Shown: positions 42,208 through 51,286 of the stretch, in pieces | How the letters are laid out: every line of letters starts with the position of its first letter | How positions within the stretch are numbered: position 1 is the stretch's first letter | Notes under the pieces: model-generated | Seen by the model: the letters and a program-made list of their open reading frames with translations, nothing else | What the model was told of the DNA's origin: nothing | Databases searched by the model: none | Made by a program: the position numbers and the translations under genes | Assembly (NCBI GenBank): GCA_963753615.1 | Contig: CAVWCW010000022.1 | Coordinates: 1 to 64,000 of the forward strand | Direction of reading: 5' to 3' | From: CAVWCW01 sp963753615 | Lineage (GTDB): Bacteria; Pseudomonadota; Gammaproteobacteria; Chromatiales; Chromatiaceae | Length of the DNA: 64,000 bases

Positions 42208-42927
42208 CTATCTAACCGACCCCAGCTCCACCGGCACCAGCGCGCCCGCCCGCATCCACTGCGGTCCGTGCTCGATGCGCACTGCCAGTACCTCCACCCC
42301 CGCGCTGGCCACTTCCCGCAGGCGCCGGGCATAGCCCGGATCGACGGCCGCCGCCGGGGCAAAGGCGCGGCCCTCGGGGCGATTGACCGCGAACAACATC
42401 ACCGCCCGCCATCCCAAGGCATGGGCCGCCGCCAGCAGGTCCAGGTGCTTGCGCCCGCGCTCCGTTACCGCATCGGGAAAACGCACCAACTCAGCGTCAA
42501 GGAGGCTCACGTTTTTAACCTCCACCAGGGCATCGGCCCTGGGGCCATTGAGGAGTTGCAGGTCCAGGCGCGAGCGCGGGTGCCCGTGCAGCTCAAAGCG
42601 CACCTCCCGCCGCAGCTCGGCATAGCCCGCCAGGGACGCAATCCGGCCCTCGGCGATGGCCTCCGCCATCACCGCATTGGTGCGTCCCGTGTGCACGCCG
42701 ACCCAACCGCCCCCCATATCCACCCGCTCCAGCGTCCAGGCGAGCTTGCGTTTTGGGTCGCTGCTGTGACTCAGCTCGACCCTAGCCCCCGGCTCCCAGC
42801 AGGTGCGCATGCTGCCGGTATTCGGGCAATGGGCCGTCACCAGCTCGCCATTGGCCAGCTCCACGTCGGCGAGAAAACGCTTGTAGCGCCGCAGGATACG
42901 TCCGGGCGTCAAATTCGGTAGTCGCAT
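42208..42927 (-). CDS. sfsA: Sugar fermentation stimulation protein SfsA
   Basis: 239 residues from ATG 42927. Conserved phrases are RYKRFLADVEL near 14, HCPNTGSMRTCWEPG near 33-47, the nuclease-like VEVKNVSLLD and FPDAVTERGRKHL near 142-158. Length is typical (E. coli 234). The fold is PD-(D/E)xK-like with an OB domain and probably binds nucleic acid; the older genetic link is to maltose metabolism. Confidence 0.93.
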   Translation of the reverse strand: MRLPNLTPGRILRRYKRFLADVELANGELVTAHCPNTGSMRTCWEPGARVELSHSSDPKRKLAWTLERVDMGGGWVGVHTGRTNAVMAEAIAEGRIASLAGYAELRREVRFELHGHPRSRLDLQLLNGPRADALVEVKNVSLLDAELVRFPDAVTERGRKHLDLLAAAHALGWRAVMLFAVNRPEGRAFAPAAAVDPGYARRLREVASAGVEVLAVRIEHGPQWMRAGALVPVELGSVR

Positions 42928-43187
42928 GCGCCAGCTCCGGGCTGGCGCATGCGCTTGCGGCCAGCCAATTCCCACAAATTTGTCATAGAATAACCGCGCC
43001 TACTACTGCCCGGAGCCAAGCCGCTGAAGCAGGGAGAATTTCGCGCCGATACGAGATCTATAGAACGGTTTGCGGACCTAGCAGGCAGTCGTCATTGCGG
43101 TCAAAGTGCGATAGCCTTGGCGGCCAGTGCCCTGCGTTTGGCGCCCCGTTTGTCGTTCCGGCCTTATGTCATCAGGAGCCCCGGCCC

Positions 43188-44012
43188 ATGCCATGCCCCT
43201 CGTATCTTGCCGCCTGCGGTCTGTTGCTGGCGGCCCCGGCGGTCGCCGGCAACTACCCGCCACCGCCCGGCCCCTATGTCAACCCGGCGGTACAGCAATG
43301 GCTGGCGGCCCGCACCGAGCCCTTGCTGGCGTCGGCGCGCCGGGATGCCGCCGCCGAGGCGCCGCAGACCGGAAATGCAGCGGGGGAAGCGAGTGTCAGC
43401 ACCTGGTTGATCAGTGCCCGGGCCGACCAGCAGCCGGCGCCCGAGTCCTGGACCAAGCCACTGGAAAATACCCCGGAGCAAACCGATTTCAGGCCCGTCG
43501 ACCCCCGGCCCAAGCCTGCCGCCCTCGGACCCAGCGACCCCGTGTGGTACGCCGAGGAACCGCTGCGCTGGCGCGAACAGCTAGAGGACCCGGTCACCCA
43601 AAACGGCGTCGGCCAGGTGCAATCTCATGCCGCCCCCGGTCAAGGGCTGCTCGACCCACTGCCCGCCGGGTCGGCTTATCACAGGGAGGCGCGCAGCGCC
43701 CTTCGGCGGCCCGAGTTCGCGACAACCGAGCCCGCCACCGGCCAGCGCCGCAGCACCGAGGAACTGTTAGCCCTTTACCTGGATTATGGAACAACGGGAC
43801 CGGCCGCCGATCCGCGCCGTCCCGGGAACGCGGTGGCGCGCAACCAGCCCGCAGCGCCCAAACCCGAATCCCGACGCTATTATTATCGGCCCACCGGCAC
43901 TACCTTCGAGTTTCGCGCCCTTGAGCGCGAGCCCCGGGAGCCGATCCAGGCCGGGAGCGGAAACGCCGCCGACTGGAATTTCCCGAACCCTAAAGCGGCT
44001 AGCCGACGCTGA
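43188..44012 (+). CDS. Proline-rich secreted protein
   Basis: 274 residues from ATG 43188, with AGGAG upstream and a signal peptide (YLAACGLLLAAPAVAG). The mature protein is rich in Pro, Ala, Arg and Glu and looks mostly disordered; conserved-looking islands are GNYPPPPGPYVNPAVQQWL near 21-39 and YYYRPTGTTFEFRALEREP near 230-248. No domain recognised. Its end overlaps the end of the acylphosphatase gene by 14 bases (convergent). Confidence 0.65.
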   Translation: MPCPSYLAACGLLLAAPAVAGNYPPPPGPYVNPAVQQWLAARTEPLLASARRDAAAEAPQTGNAAGEASVSTWLISARADQQPAPESWTKPLENTPEQTDFRPVDPRPKPAALGPSDPVWYAEEPLRWREQLEDPVTQNGVGQVQSHAAPGQGLLDPLPAGSAYHREARSALRRPEFATTEPATGQRRSTEELLALYLDYGTTGPAADPRRPGNAVARNQPAAPKPESRRYYYRPTGTTFEFRALEREPREPIQAGSGNAADWNFPNPKAASRR

Positions 44013-44295
44013 AATCCGGAAGGGCCCGAAACGACACCGGCTCGCAGGATAGTCCGCTCACTTCCGCCATCGGCGGACCTTGACGCAGCCAGGCCTGCAG
44101 CTTGGCTACCTGCTTCGGGTCGCCGCATACCAGCACCTCCACCCGGCCATCGGACAGGTTGCGGGCATGCCCGCTCAGCCCCAGGGTCTGGGCCTGGTGA
44201 CGAGCGCTGGCGCGAAAGAACACCCCCTGCACACGGCCCGCCACCAGACAACGCATGCACATCTGGGCCGGCGCTTCGGATTGTCTGCTAGTCAT
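43999..44295 (-). CDS. acyP: Acylphosphatase
   Basis: 98 residues. Signature 1 is GRVQGVFFRA near 20-29, with the catalytic Arg, and signature 2 is GHARNLSDGRVEV near 42-54 with the catalytic Asn. It hydrolyses carboxyl-phosphate bonds such as acetyl phosphate. The start overlaps the end of the adaptor gene, so it is the last gene of the 47701-43999 operon; a functional link to export is not obvious. Confidence 0.93.
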   Translation of the reverse strand: MTSRQSEAPAQMCMRCLVAGRVQGVFFRASARHQAQTLGLSGHARNLSDGRVEVLVCGDPKQVAKLQAWLRQGPPMAEVSGLSCEPVSFRALPDFSVG

Positions 44296-45055
44296 CGACG
44301 CGCACCCTCAGTCGTTGTCCGGCCATGGCGGTGACACCGGCCGGGGCTTCGAACCCGACCTCGAGCCGATAGCCCTGTTCCAGCGGCTCCCGGCCCACCA
44401 GGATCAACTCCCCGGGGAGCCATTCCCCGGCCAGTTCCACCTGGGCCGCCTGGCCGAGGCGCAGGCTGGCCGCCTGTTCGGCGCCCACCGCGCCGACGGC
44501 GCGCAGCTGCCGGTCATCGGCGAGCACCACCAGGGGCTGGGCCTGCAGGCGGTTTACTAAAGCCTGGCCCGGCGCCGCCATCACCGCCAGCACAACGCCA
44601 TCAAAGGGGGCCTGCAGGCGACTGTATTCCAACTCCAGCTCGGCCTCGGTGAGGGCGGCGGCGGCCCGGCGGCGCGCCGCCTCGGCCGCCGCGGCGCCGA
44701 TCCGGGCCTTGGTCAGCTCATGGTCCGAGAGCACGGTACGGTCGTACAGCTCCTCGGCCCGCTCCAGCTCGCGCTGGGCCTCGGCCCGGTCCTGGCGCGC
44801 CTGCTCCAGGCCCGCCCGAGCCTGCTCCAGGCGGGCCTGGTACAGGCGCTGGTCCAGCGCCAGCAGCAGTTCGCCCTCGGCCACCCGCTGCCCCGGCGCC
44901 ACCACCACTTCGGACACCGGCCCCGACAACGGCAGGCTCAGCTCCAAGCGCCGGCCCCAGGCCAGCTCCGCGTCCAGTTCCAGGGCCGGCAATGGCCCCG
45001 CAGCCAGCATGGAAACGCCCAGGCACAGCCAGGGCCAGAGGGGGATCGGCTTCAA
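44288..45055 (-). CDS. Periplasmic adaptor (membrane-fusion) protein, short
   Basis: 255 residues with signal peptide (WLCLGVSMLAAGPLPA). HlyD/RND-adaptor layout: lipoyl half-motif SGPVSEVVVAPGQRVAEGEL near 43-62, an alpha-helical hairpin rich in A, E, L and R at about 70-140, the second lipoyl half YSRLQAPFDGVVL near 144, then a beta-barrel domain. The membrane-proximal domain is short. Partner TolC lies upstream, but no RND, ABC or MFS pump gene is near. Confidence 0.85.
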   Translation of the reverse strand: MKPIPLWPWLCLGVSMLAAGPLPALELDAELAWGRRLELSLPLSGPVSEVVVAPGQRVAEGELLLALDQRLYQARLEQARAGLEQARQDRAEAQRELERAEELYDRTVLSDHELTKARIGAAAAEAARRRAAAALTEAELELEYSRLQAPFDGVVLAVMAAPGQALVNRLQAQPLVVLADDRQLRAVGAVGAEQAASLRLGQAAQVELAGEWLPGELILVGREPLEQGYRLEVGFEAPAGVTAMAGQRLRVRVDD

Positions 45056-45344
45056 CCTAGCATCCCCAGTTGACCGCTATTGGCTATTTTGGACGTTCCG
45101 AATATAAGAGCTTTATCGGGATTGGGGACCGTCATCTCCTGGGCGAACGGCGCTACACCGCGAATGGCACGCTTGTGGCGGCACATGGTCCGGTCCTGTT
45201 CCAGACAGAACCTGACATTTCCCACATCCCTGTGGGTCGCTGCGTTACAACTCCTTGCAATAGAACAACTATTCCGCGTCGTTGTGCCTTGCCGTGCACC
45301 ACCACAAACGCACCCTTCACGGTGTTCAACCGAAGATTCTAGGT
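45056..45344. other. 289-base spacer between tolC and the adaptor gene
   Basis: Unusually long for an operon whose other joints overlap or nearly so. A minus-strand open frame (45348 to 45052) spans it and includes an RNSCSIARSCNAATHRDVGN stretch that faintly recalls the C-terminal repeat of formylglycine-generating-enzyme-like proteins; it has no ribosome site. It may be a decayed insertion. Confidence 0.3.
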
Positions 45345-46676
45345 TCAAGGGGTCTCCTCCTGCTCGGGGTCTGTTTGGTTGGGCGCCTGCAGCAGGCGCC
45401 CGGTAAGGGCGTCGAGACGCGCCCAGGCCAAGGCGATCTCGTATTCGGCCCGCGCCTGCTGCAACCGGTGGTCGGAGGTGCCGACCATGGCGTCGCCCAG
45501 ATCGGCGGTCACCTCCAGCTCGTAGAGGGCGCGGCTGCGGTCCAGGTACAGGTCGCGGTACCGGCCCAGGCTGTCAAGCTCTTCCAGGCGGGCACGCAGG
45601 CTGGCGATCTCCAGCCACAGATCCAGCACCGCCTGACGCAGTTCCAGTTCCTGGCGGGCGATACCCGCGCGCCGCTCGCGCACCTCGGCCCAGGCCTTGG
45701 CCAGCTCGGCGTCCTTGGCGCCGCCGGTATAAAGAGGCAATTCCAACACCAGGCCGGCGGCGAACGGGTCATCGCGGGCGAAGCGGCGGTTGTAGGCGCC
45801 GGCCTCGAATTCGCCGCGCAGCTCACCGCGGTAACTGAGGCGGGCGGCCCGCACACTGTCCTCCGCCGCCTGCAGCTGGGCGCGCTCGGCCTGCAGGCCG
45901 GGATTGGCTTCCAGGGCCGCGGCCACCAGCGGCTCCAGCTCCCCGGGCTCGCGATCCAGAGTCCGGCAGGCTCGGCGCCTGGAGCTGGGCGGAGAGCTGT
46001 TCCGGACGGTTCAGGGCCATCGCCAAACGCGAGCGGCTGGCGCGTTGGCGGGCCTGGCTCAGGCGCCGGCGCTGCAGGGCGGCTTGGTAGTTCTTGTCCG
46101 CCTCCAGCAGCTCGATATCGGACAATCGGCCGAGTTCGTTGCGTTGCGCCGCTTTGTCGTAGGTGACGTATTCGGTGGCCATCTCCTCGGTATCGCGGGC
46201 ATATTCCAGGTCCGCCACCAGAACCTCGAAAAAGCGTGCCATGATCTCCAGGCGGCGACGCTGGCGGGCATCGAGATAGGCCCACTCGCCGCCCGCGCAC
46301 CGCCGCCGAAGCGGCCTCGCGGGCAGCGTCGGTGGCGCCGAAATCATACAGCCGCCGGCTCGCCCTGAAGCGGGCCCAGCTATCGTTATTGGTGCTGTAG
46401 GCGCGGCGCGCCAGATCCGAGGGCTCTACCGCCCGCAGCGCCAGCTCGACGCGGACTGCGGGTGCCGAAATCCGCGTCCACTGCATGGCGCTCGGCCCGC
46501 GCCCCATCCAAGGCGGCGCGCGCCGATTCCAGCTCGGGGTGGCTGCCGTCGGCCAGGCTAAGGGCATGCTCGAGGGTCAGGGGTTCAGGCAGCGGCGGCA
46601 GGCCGGCAGGCTCGGCCGCCGCCGCGCCCAGCCAGCACCACCCCAGGAACAGCAAGAGCGCCGGAGCGGGACGCAT
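45345..46676 (-). pseudogene. TolC-family outer-membrane protein, frameshifted
   Basis: Full-length TolC-like factor (about 440 codons) when three extra bases are removed: near 46455, near 46280 and near 45958. Start ATG 46676 overlaps the stop of the thioredoxin-fold gene, and a signal peptide follows (PALLLFLGWCWLGAAAA). Two OEP repeats are visible, beginning LTLEHALSLADGSHPELESA and later VAAALEANPGLQAERAQLQA, with coiled-coil helices after each. It would form the outer-membrane channel for the adaptor encoded downstream. The lesions may be sequence errors, as both halves keep good protein character. Confidence 0.8.
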
Positions 46677-46677
46677 T

Positions 46678-47208
46678 TCAGCCGGCGTCGGCCTGTTGGC
46701 GCTTGTAGCGGGCAAACGACATCTGCTTGTAGATGCCGTTGACCACGTACTCGCCCAGCAGCAGGAACTCCGCGGCGTCCTTGGTGGCCCCGGTATAGCG
46801 GGTCACCAGCTTACCGTCCAGGTCGAAGAAGCCGAATACCGGGGTTGCCCGCACCCGGTATCCGCGGAAGGCGAAGTCCTTCTGGGTCCGGGTCTCGCCC
46901 TGGAAGTCGACGATCTCGACGTCGCCTTCGATGTCCACCGGGTAGATCAGAAAGTGTTCCTTGTAGTAGTCCTGCACCTCCGGCTGGTTGAGCACGGTGG
47001 TCTTCATGCGGTGGCAGAACGGGCACTCGTCCATTTCGAAGAAGATCAGCACCCCGGCCTTGCCCTCGTCGCGGGCCATCTGCAGCTCTTCCTGAAAATC
47101 GCCTAGGGACTGGTCGAAGAAGTACTGGCCCGGGTCTCGGTTGGCCTGGACGCCCGCAGCCAGCAACAGCAGGCCGACAGCGAGCAGATAGTGGTGCAAA
47201 GCATTCAT
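46678..47208 (-). CDS. Periplasmic thioredoxin-fold protein with CPFC motif
   Basis: 176 residues from ATG 47208, with a signal peptide (YLLAVGLLLLAAGVQA). Thioredoxin_2/DsbC-like part with the active site DECPFCHRM near 61-69 and cis-Pro loop RATPVFGFFD near 120. C-terminal helix YVVNGIYKQMSFARYKRQQA. CPFC resembles the SoxW/YyaL-type proteins more than DsbA (CPHC). It starts one base after the TlpA-like stop, so the two are co-translated. Probable periplasmic reductase of a specific partner. Confidence 0.85.
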   Translation of the reverse strand: MNALHHYLLAVGLLLLAAGVQANRDPGQYFFDQSLGDFQEELQMARDEGKAGVLIFFEMDECPFCHRMKTTVLNQPEVQDYYKEHFLIYPVDIEGDVEIVDFQGETRTQKDFAFRGYRVRATPVFGFFDLDGKLVTRYTGATKDAAEFLLLGEYVVNGIYKQMSFARYKRQQADAG

Positions 47209-47209
47209 G

Positions 47210-47701
47210 TTATTCTCCCCCCCGCGTAGCGGGATAATTCCGGATGAAGGACTCAATGGCGCCGGCGGTGATCGGCCCCACTTGGCGCGCCGCCAGCTCG
47301 CCGGAGGGCGCGATGAGGTAGGAGGTGGGCAGTCCGGTAACCCGGCCCAACTCCCCGGGACTGTTGGCACCGGTGCGCAGAATCGGGTAACTGATGAACT
47401 GTTCGTCAACGAACGCCTTGAGGCTTTCCAGGTCGATCTCCTCCATGTTGACCCCCAGCACCACGGCATCCTTGTTCTGGTGGTTGGCATGGAACACTTC
47501 CAGCTCCGGGATTTCCTCCAGGCAGGGCGGACACCAGGTCGCCCAGTAGTTGACCACTACCCACTTGCCCCGATAGTCCGACAGCTGGTGGGGCTTGCCC
47601 TGGAGGTCCGGCAGAGTAAAGTCCACGGTCTCGGCCAGTGCCTGGGCGCCCAGCAGCAGACCACCCAGCAAGGCCAGTATCGGCAGGCGGAATCTAACCA
47701 T
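47210..47701 (-). CDS. TlpA/ResA-family thiol-disulfide oxidoreductase
   Basis: 163 residues from ATG 47701, with a signal peptide (LPILALLGGLLLGAQALA). AhpC/TSA-like fold with active site NYWATWCPPCLEE near 49-61 and cis-Pro GLPTSYLI near 122. Such proteins reduce disulfides in the periplasm, for instance of apocytochromes. First gene of the operon that continues with the CPFC protein, tolC, adaptor and acyP. Confidence 0.88.
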   Translation of the reverse strand: MVRFRLPILALLGGLLLGAQALAETVDFTLPDLQGKPHQLSDYRGKWVVVNYWATWCPPCLEEIPELEVFHANHQNKDAVVLGVNMEEIDLESLKAFVDEQFISYPILRTGANSPGELGRVTGLPTSYLIAPSGELAARQVGPITAGAIESFIRNYPATRGGE

Positions 47702-47822
47702 GGGCGTTCCCCGATTGCTCGCGTTGACAGTGGGCCAATGATACGCATTACGCCAGGCATGGCAACCGCACCGAGGGGGCGGGTAGAATACCGCCGAACC
47801 CTTAGATACCGAGGAGCCTGGC

Positions 47823-48173
47823 TTGAGCATCCAGATCTACCACAACCCCCGTTGCAGTAAGTCCCGGGAGACCCTGAAGCTGTTGCGCGAGCGCGGCGTG
47901 GAGCCGGACATCGTGGAATACCTGAAGACGCCGCCGGACCGCCAGACCCTGGAGCACATACTCCAACTGCTGGACCTGGAGCCGCGCGAACTGATGCGGC
48001 GCAAAGAGAAGGAATACAAGGAGTTGGGTCTGAGCGACCCGAGTCTGAGCCGCGACCAGTTGATCGACGCCATGCTGGCCCATCCGAAGCTGATCGAGCG
48101 CCCGATCGTAATCAAGGACGGCCGGCAGGCCGCCCTGGGTCGCCCGCCGGAGCAGACCCTTGAACTCCTCTGA
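47823..48173 (+). CDS. arsC: ArsC-family arsenate reductase (glutaredoxin type)
   Basis: 116 residues from TTG 47823 with GAGGAG eight bases upstream. Catalytic Cys in YHNPRCSKSRETL near 6-18; conserved RRKEKEYKELGL near 59-70 and ERPIVIKDGRQAALGRP near 92-108. YffB/ArsC fold; the real substrate may be arsenate or a general thiol target. First gene of a tight operon with wrbA, DUF2069 and hda; its end overlaps wrbA by 14 bases. Confidence 0.9.
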   Translation: MSIQIYHNPRCSKSRETLKLLRERGVEPDIVEYLKTPPDRQTLEHILQLLDLEPRELMRRKEKEYKELGLSDPSLSRDQLIDAMLAHPKLIERPIVIKDGRQAALGRPPEQTLELL

Positions 48174-48771
48174 ACCCTACATTCTGGTCCTGTACTACAG
48201 CCGCCACGGCGCCACCGCCGAGATGGCCCGGCAGGTGGCGCGGGGCGTAGAGAAGGTCGGCGGCCTGCAGGCCCGGCTGCGCACGGTGCCGGCGGTGTCC
48301 GCCGTGTGCGAAGCGGTGGAAGACGGTATCCCCGACAGCGGAGCCCCCTACGCGGACAACGCTGACCTGCGCGACTGTGCCGGCTTGGTGCTGGGCAGCC
48401 CGACCCGCTTCGGTAACATGGCGGCCCCGCTCAAGTACTTTCTCGACGGCACCGGGGCCCTGTGGATGTCCGGCGGCCTGATCGGACGGCCCGCCGGGGT
48501 GTTTACCTCGACCTCGAGTATGCACGGCGGCCAGGAGACCACACTGGTTTCGATGATGCTGCCCCTGCTGCACCATGGCATGCTGCTGGTCGGCCTGCCC
48601 TACAGCGAGACCGAGTTGCTCGCCACCCGCACCGGCGGCACCCCCTACGGCGCCAGCCACCTGGCCGGCAACGACAGTAACCTGCCCCTGAGCGAGGAGG
48701 AAAAACGGCTCTGCCAGGCCCTGGGTAAGCGGGTAGCGGCCACCGCTGTGGCCCTGATCGAGGGGAAATGA
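48160..48771 (+). CDS. wrbA: NAD(P)H:quinone oxidoreductase, WrbA type
   Basis: 203 residues from a TTG start inside the end of arsC. Flavodoxin-like fold with FMN-binding phrase YYSRHGATAEMARQ near 12-25, GSPTRFGNMAAPLKYFLD near 79-96 and TSTSSMHGGQETT near 118-130. Two-electron reduction of quinones avoids radical formation. Overlaps the next gene by four bases. Confidence 0.92.
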   Translation: MNSSEPYILVLYYSRHGATAEMARQVARGVEKVGGLQARLRTVPAVSAVCEAVEDGIPDSGAPYADNADLRDCAGLVLGSPTRFGNMAAPLKYFLDGTGALWMSGGLIGRPAGVFTSTSSMHGGQETTLVSMMLPLLHHGMLLVGLPYSETELLATRTGGTPYGASHLAGNDSNLPLSEEEKRLCQALGKRVAATAVALIEGK

Positions 48772-49118
48772 AGCTCACCCTGGTGCGCTGGCTCAGCCTG
48801 GCCGGGTTGTTCGGCCTGCTCGGCCTGAGCCTGGCCTGGCACGCCTGGCTGGCGCGCTCGGACTACTTCCCGACCTCGCTGGTGATCCTGGTCACCACCG
48901 TGCCCCTGCTGATCCCGCTGCGCGGGGTGTTGCACGGGCGCCCCCGCAGCCACCTCTGGGCCGCCTTTGTCAGCCTGCTCTATTTCATCCACGGGGTGGG
49001 CGAGGCGGTGGCCAACCCGGAGCAGCGCTGGCTCGGGATGGCGGAGATCGGGCTGAGCCTGCTGCTCTTTTTCGCCGCGACTCTTTACGCCCGCTGGGGC
49101 GCCGAAGCCCAGGCATGA
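48768..49118 (+). CDS. DUF2069 membrane protein
   Basis: 116 residues with four hydrophobic segments; the DUF2069 phrases GVLHGRPRSHLWAAFVSLLY and HGVGEAVANPEQRWLG are clear. Found upstream of hda in many gammaproteobacteria; role unknown. Overlaps both neighbours by four bases. Confidence 0.88.
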   Translation: MKLTLVRWLSLAGLFGLLGLSLAWHAWLARSDYFPTSLVILVTTVPLLIPLRGVLHGRPRSHLWAAFVSLLYFIHGVGEAVANPEQRWLGMAEIGLSLLLFFAATLYARWGAEAQA

Positions 49119-49810
49119 GCCGCCAGCTGGCCCTGGGCCTGGCGCTACAGCCGGCGCTCAGCTTCGACAGCTTCATCCCCGGTCCCAACGGCGAGGCACT
49201 GGACGCAGTGCGGCGGCTGGCGGCTGGCGCCGAACCCTACCTCTACCTGTGGGGACCGGCAGGGGTCGGCAAGAGCCACCTGCTGCAGGCGGCCTGCGCT
49301 GCGGCCCACTCGCCGGAGCGGCCGGTGGCCTACCTGCCGCTGGCCCAAGCCCTGGACTTCGGGCCGGAACTTTTACAGGACCTGGAAACCATGGCCCTGG
49401 TCTGCCTCGACGATCTGCATTGCCTGGCCGGTCAAGCGCCTTGGGAGGAGGCCCTGTTCGACCTTTACAATCGAATCCGCGAGGCCGACGCCGGGCTGCT
49501 GGTGAGCGCCGACCGGCCCCTGGCCCAACTGCCGACCCGGCTGCCGGACCTGGCCTCGCGCCTGGCCTGGGGCCCCAGCTACCAGCTTCAGCCCCTTCCC
49601 GACGCCGAACTGTTGCCGGCGCTGACCCGACTGGCCGCCGAGCGCGGGCTGCAGTTGCCCGCGGACAGCGCCCAATACATCCTGCGCCGCTGCCCCCGAG
49701 ACCTGGGCTACCTGCAGGGCCTGCTGGAACGCCTCGATCGCGCCTCCCTGGCCGCCCAGCGGCGCTTGACGCTTCCCTTCGTGCGGGAGCAATTGCGGCA
49801 ACAGGAATGA
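49115..49810 (+). CDS. hda: DnaA regulatory inactivator Hda
   Basis: A 231-residue AAA+ protein related to the DnaA core. The clamp-binding motif QLALGLAL is at residues 4-11, Walker A GPAGVGKSH near 48-56, and Walker B LVCLDDLH near 94-101. With the sliding clamp it promotes ATP hydrolysis on DnaA and so limits re-initiation. Last gene of the arsC-wrbA-DUF2069-hda operon. Confidence 0.95.
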   Translation: MSRQLALGLALQPALSFDSFIPGPNGEALDAVRRLAAGAEPYLYLWGPAGVGKSHLLQAACAAAHSPERPVAYLPLAQALDFGPELLQDLETMALVCLDDLHCLAGQAPWEEALFDLYNRIREADAGLLVSADRPLAQLPTRLPDLASRLAWGPSYQLQPLPDAELLPALTRLAAERGLQLPADSAQYILRRCPRDLGYLQGLLERLDRASLAAQRRLTLPFVREQLRQQE

Positions 49811-49847
49811 TCGCTCCGCGGCCAGGGTAGTCGCCGCAGCCGCCCGA

Positions 49848-49976
49848 TTAATCCTTCAGATCGCAGAAAGCGGCACCGTGGACGGCATCGATGGTCTGCT
49901 TCACCGGCTCGTAGTCCACCCAGCGGATCGAAACCCACTGCTCATACTTCGGATCGATGGCCTGGATCGCAGCCGG
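49848..49976 (-). pseudogene. C-terminal fragment of an unknown gene
   Basis: The minus strand reads a protein-like C-terminus ending with a TAA at 49850: AIDPKYEQWVSIRWVDYEPV and then an end AAFCDLKD. It continues without start codon to about 49976, where the plus-strand cyclase-like fragment begins. I do not recognise the family. The abrupt change suggests a deletion or rearrangement that joined two gene remnants. Confidence 0.35.
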
Positions 49977-51051
49977 GTCTTTCCGGTGCGTCGCCCGTGA
50001 CTCGACGTTCCTCTACCGGGATACGCCGATGGACCCGCGCGACCTCGGCGAAAAGCTGAATGCCCGGTAACTGCTGCGCGGAAGCGTCCGGCGCACGGAG
50101 AATCGGGTTCGGATTACCGCCGAGTTGATCGAAGCCGGTTCTGGCTACACCCTCTGGACCGACCGTTTCGACGACGAGGCTGCTCGCCTGTTCGATCTTC
50201 AGGACCGAGTCACTCACAGAATCGTCACCGCGCTGGTGGGACGGCTCAACGTGCGGGATCGCCAGGAACTCGGTCGGCCGCGAACCAAGAGTACGCGGGC
50301 CTATGACCACTTTCTCTTCGGGCGGAGACGGTTGTTCCTCTACGCCGGCGCCGAGGAGAACCAATCAGCGCGCGGGTCGTTTAACCGGGCGATTGCCCTC
50401 GGCCCCAATTTTGCGCTGGCGTATGCAATACTTTCCTGGACCCACGCCTTCGACGCCATGAACGGCTGGAGCGAGTCGCGCCGGCGCTCCCTCGAGCGCG
50501 CCATCGAACTGGCGAACACGGCAATCGATCTCGAGCAAGCGATGCCAGTGGGCCACTTCGTTCGCGGGCTCGCCTATCGGGAACTCGGGGGCCGGGTGCA
50601 TGCGCTCGTCGACGCCGAAACGGCTATCGAGCAAGACCCAAACGATGCCAGCGCCCACGTGCTCCTGGCGACCCTGTTGTATTTCGACGAAAGGCCGCTG
50701 GAGGGGTTGAACCTGATGAAAAAGGCCATCGCCCTAAACCCCAAACATCCGTTCAACTACAGCTTTCACCTTGGCCAGGTCCTATACATTCTCAGGCGTT
50801 ACGACGATGCCATCGACGCCTTCAACCGAGTGCGCGACTCCAACCCCGCCGCGGATCGGGCCCATCTCCGGCTGGCAGCCGCATACGCCCAGGCCGGTTG
50901 CGGCGACGATGCCGCTCGGGAACTGGAGCAGGTGCTGGCGGCAAATCCGGCACTCTCTCTGGAAGCCATTCGCGATGCCTACCCTTTCACCAACCCGGCC
51001 GACCTCCAGCACCTGGCCGACGGACGGCGCCAAGCCGGACTCGCGGAGTGA
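49977..51051 (+). pseudogene. 5'-truncated TolB-like/TPR protein remnant
   Basis: The plus strand enters mid-protein at SFRCVARDSTFLYR and runs through DLGEKLNAR, a TAA at 50068, then LLRGSVRRTENRVRITAELI and a TPR-rich C-terminal part. This is the pattern of the adenylate-cyclase-associated / winged-helix proteins in which a TolB-like (FlgO-type) domain precedes TPRs; the usual N-terminal effector domain is missing. The stop stands where a Tyr is normally found. After it, 309 codons stay open (from 50125), so a shortened TPR product could still be made. Confidence 0.7.
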
Positions 51052-51286
51052 CCGACCTGCAAGCCAACGGCGGCCGAACCGGACGTCCGCATCGCGGTCG
51101 CTGCACCCGAATATGCCGTCCGTTGCCGATGCGGTTGCGTGATACCCGCTCTCCGGGCGGGGCCTGAGGGCGAACCCCGTAGATGCGGTTGCCGGCAGGC
51201 CGGGCGCAATCCCTTCCCCCCCGGAAACCCCGGTGGAGCGGATAACGGCGTGCGGGTCCCTGCCGGGTGACCGGGAGGCTGCTGCG

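Noticed and set aside
45052..45348. Diversity-generating retroelement target protein
   Set aside because: No reverse transcriptase, accessory gene or template repeat is in the window; the resemblance is weak and without a start.
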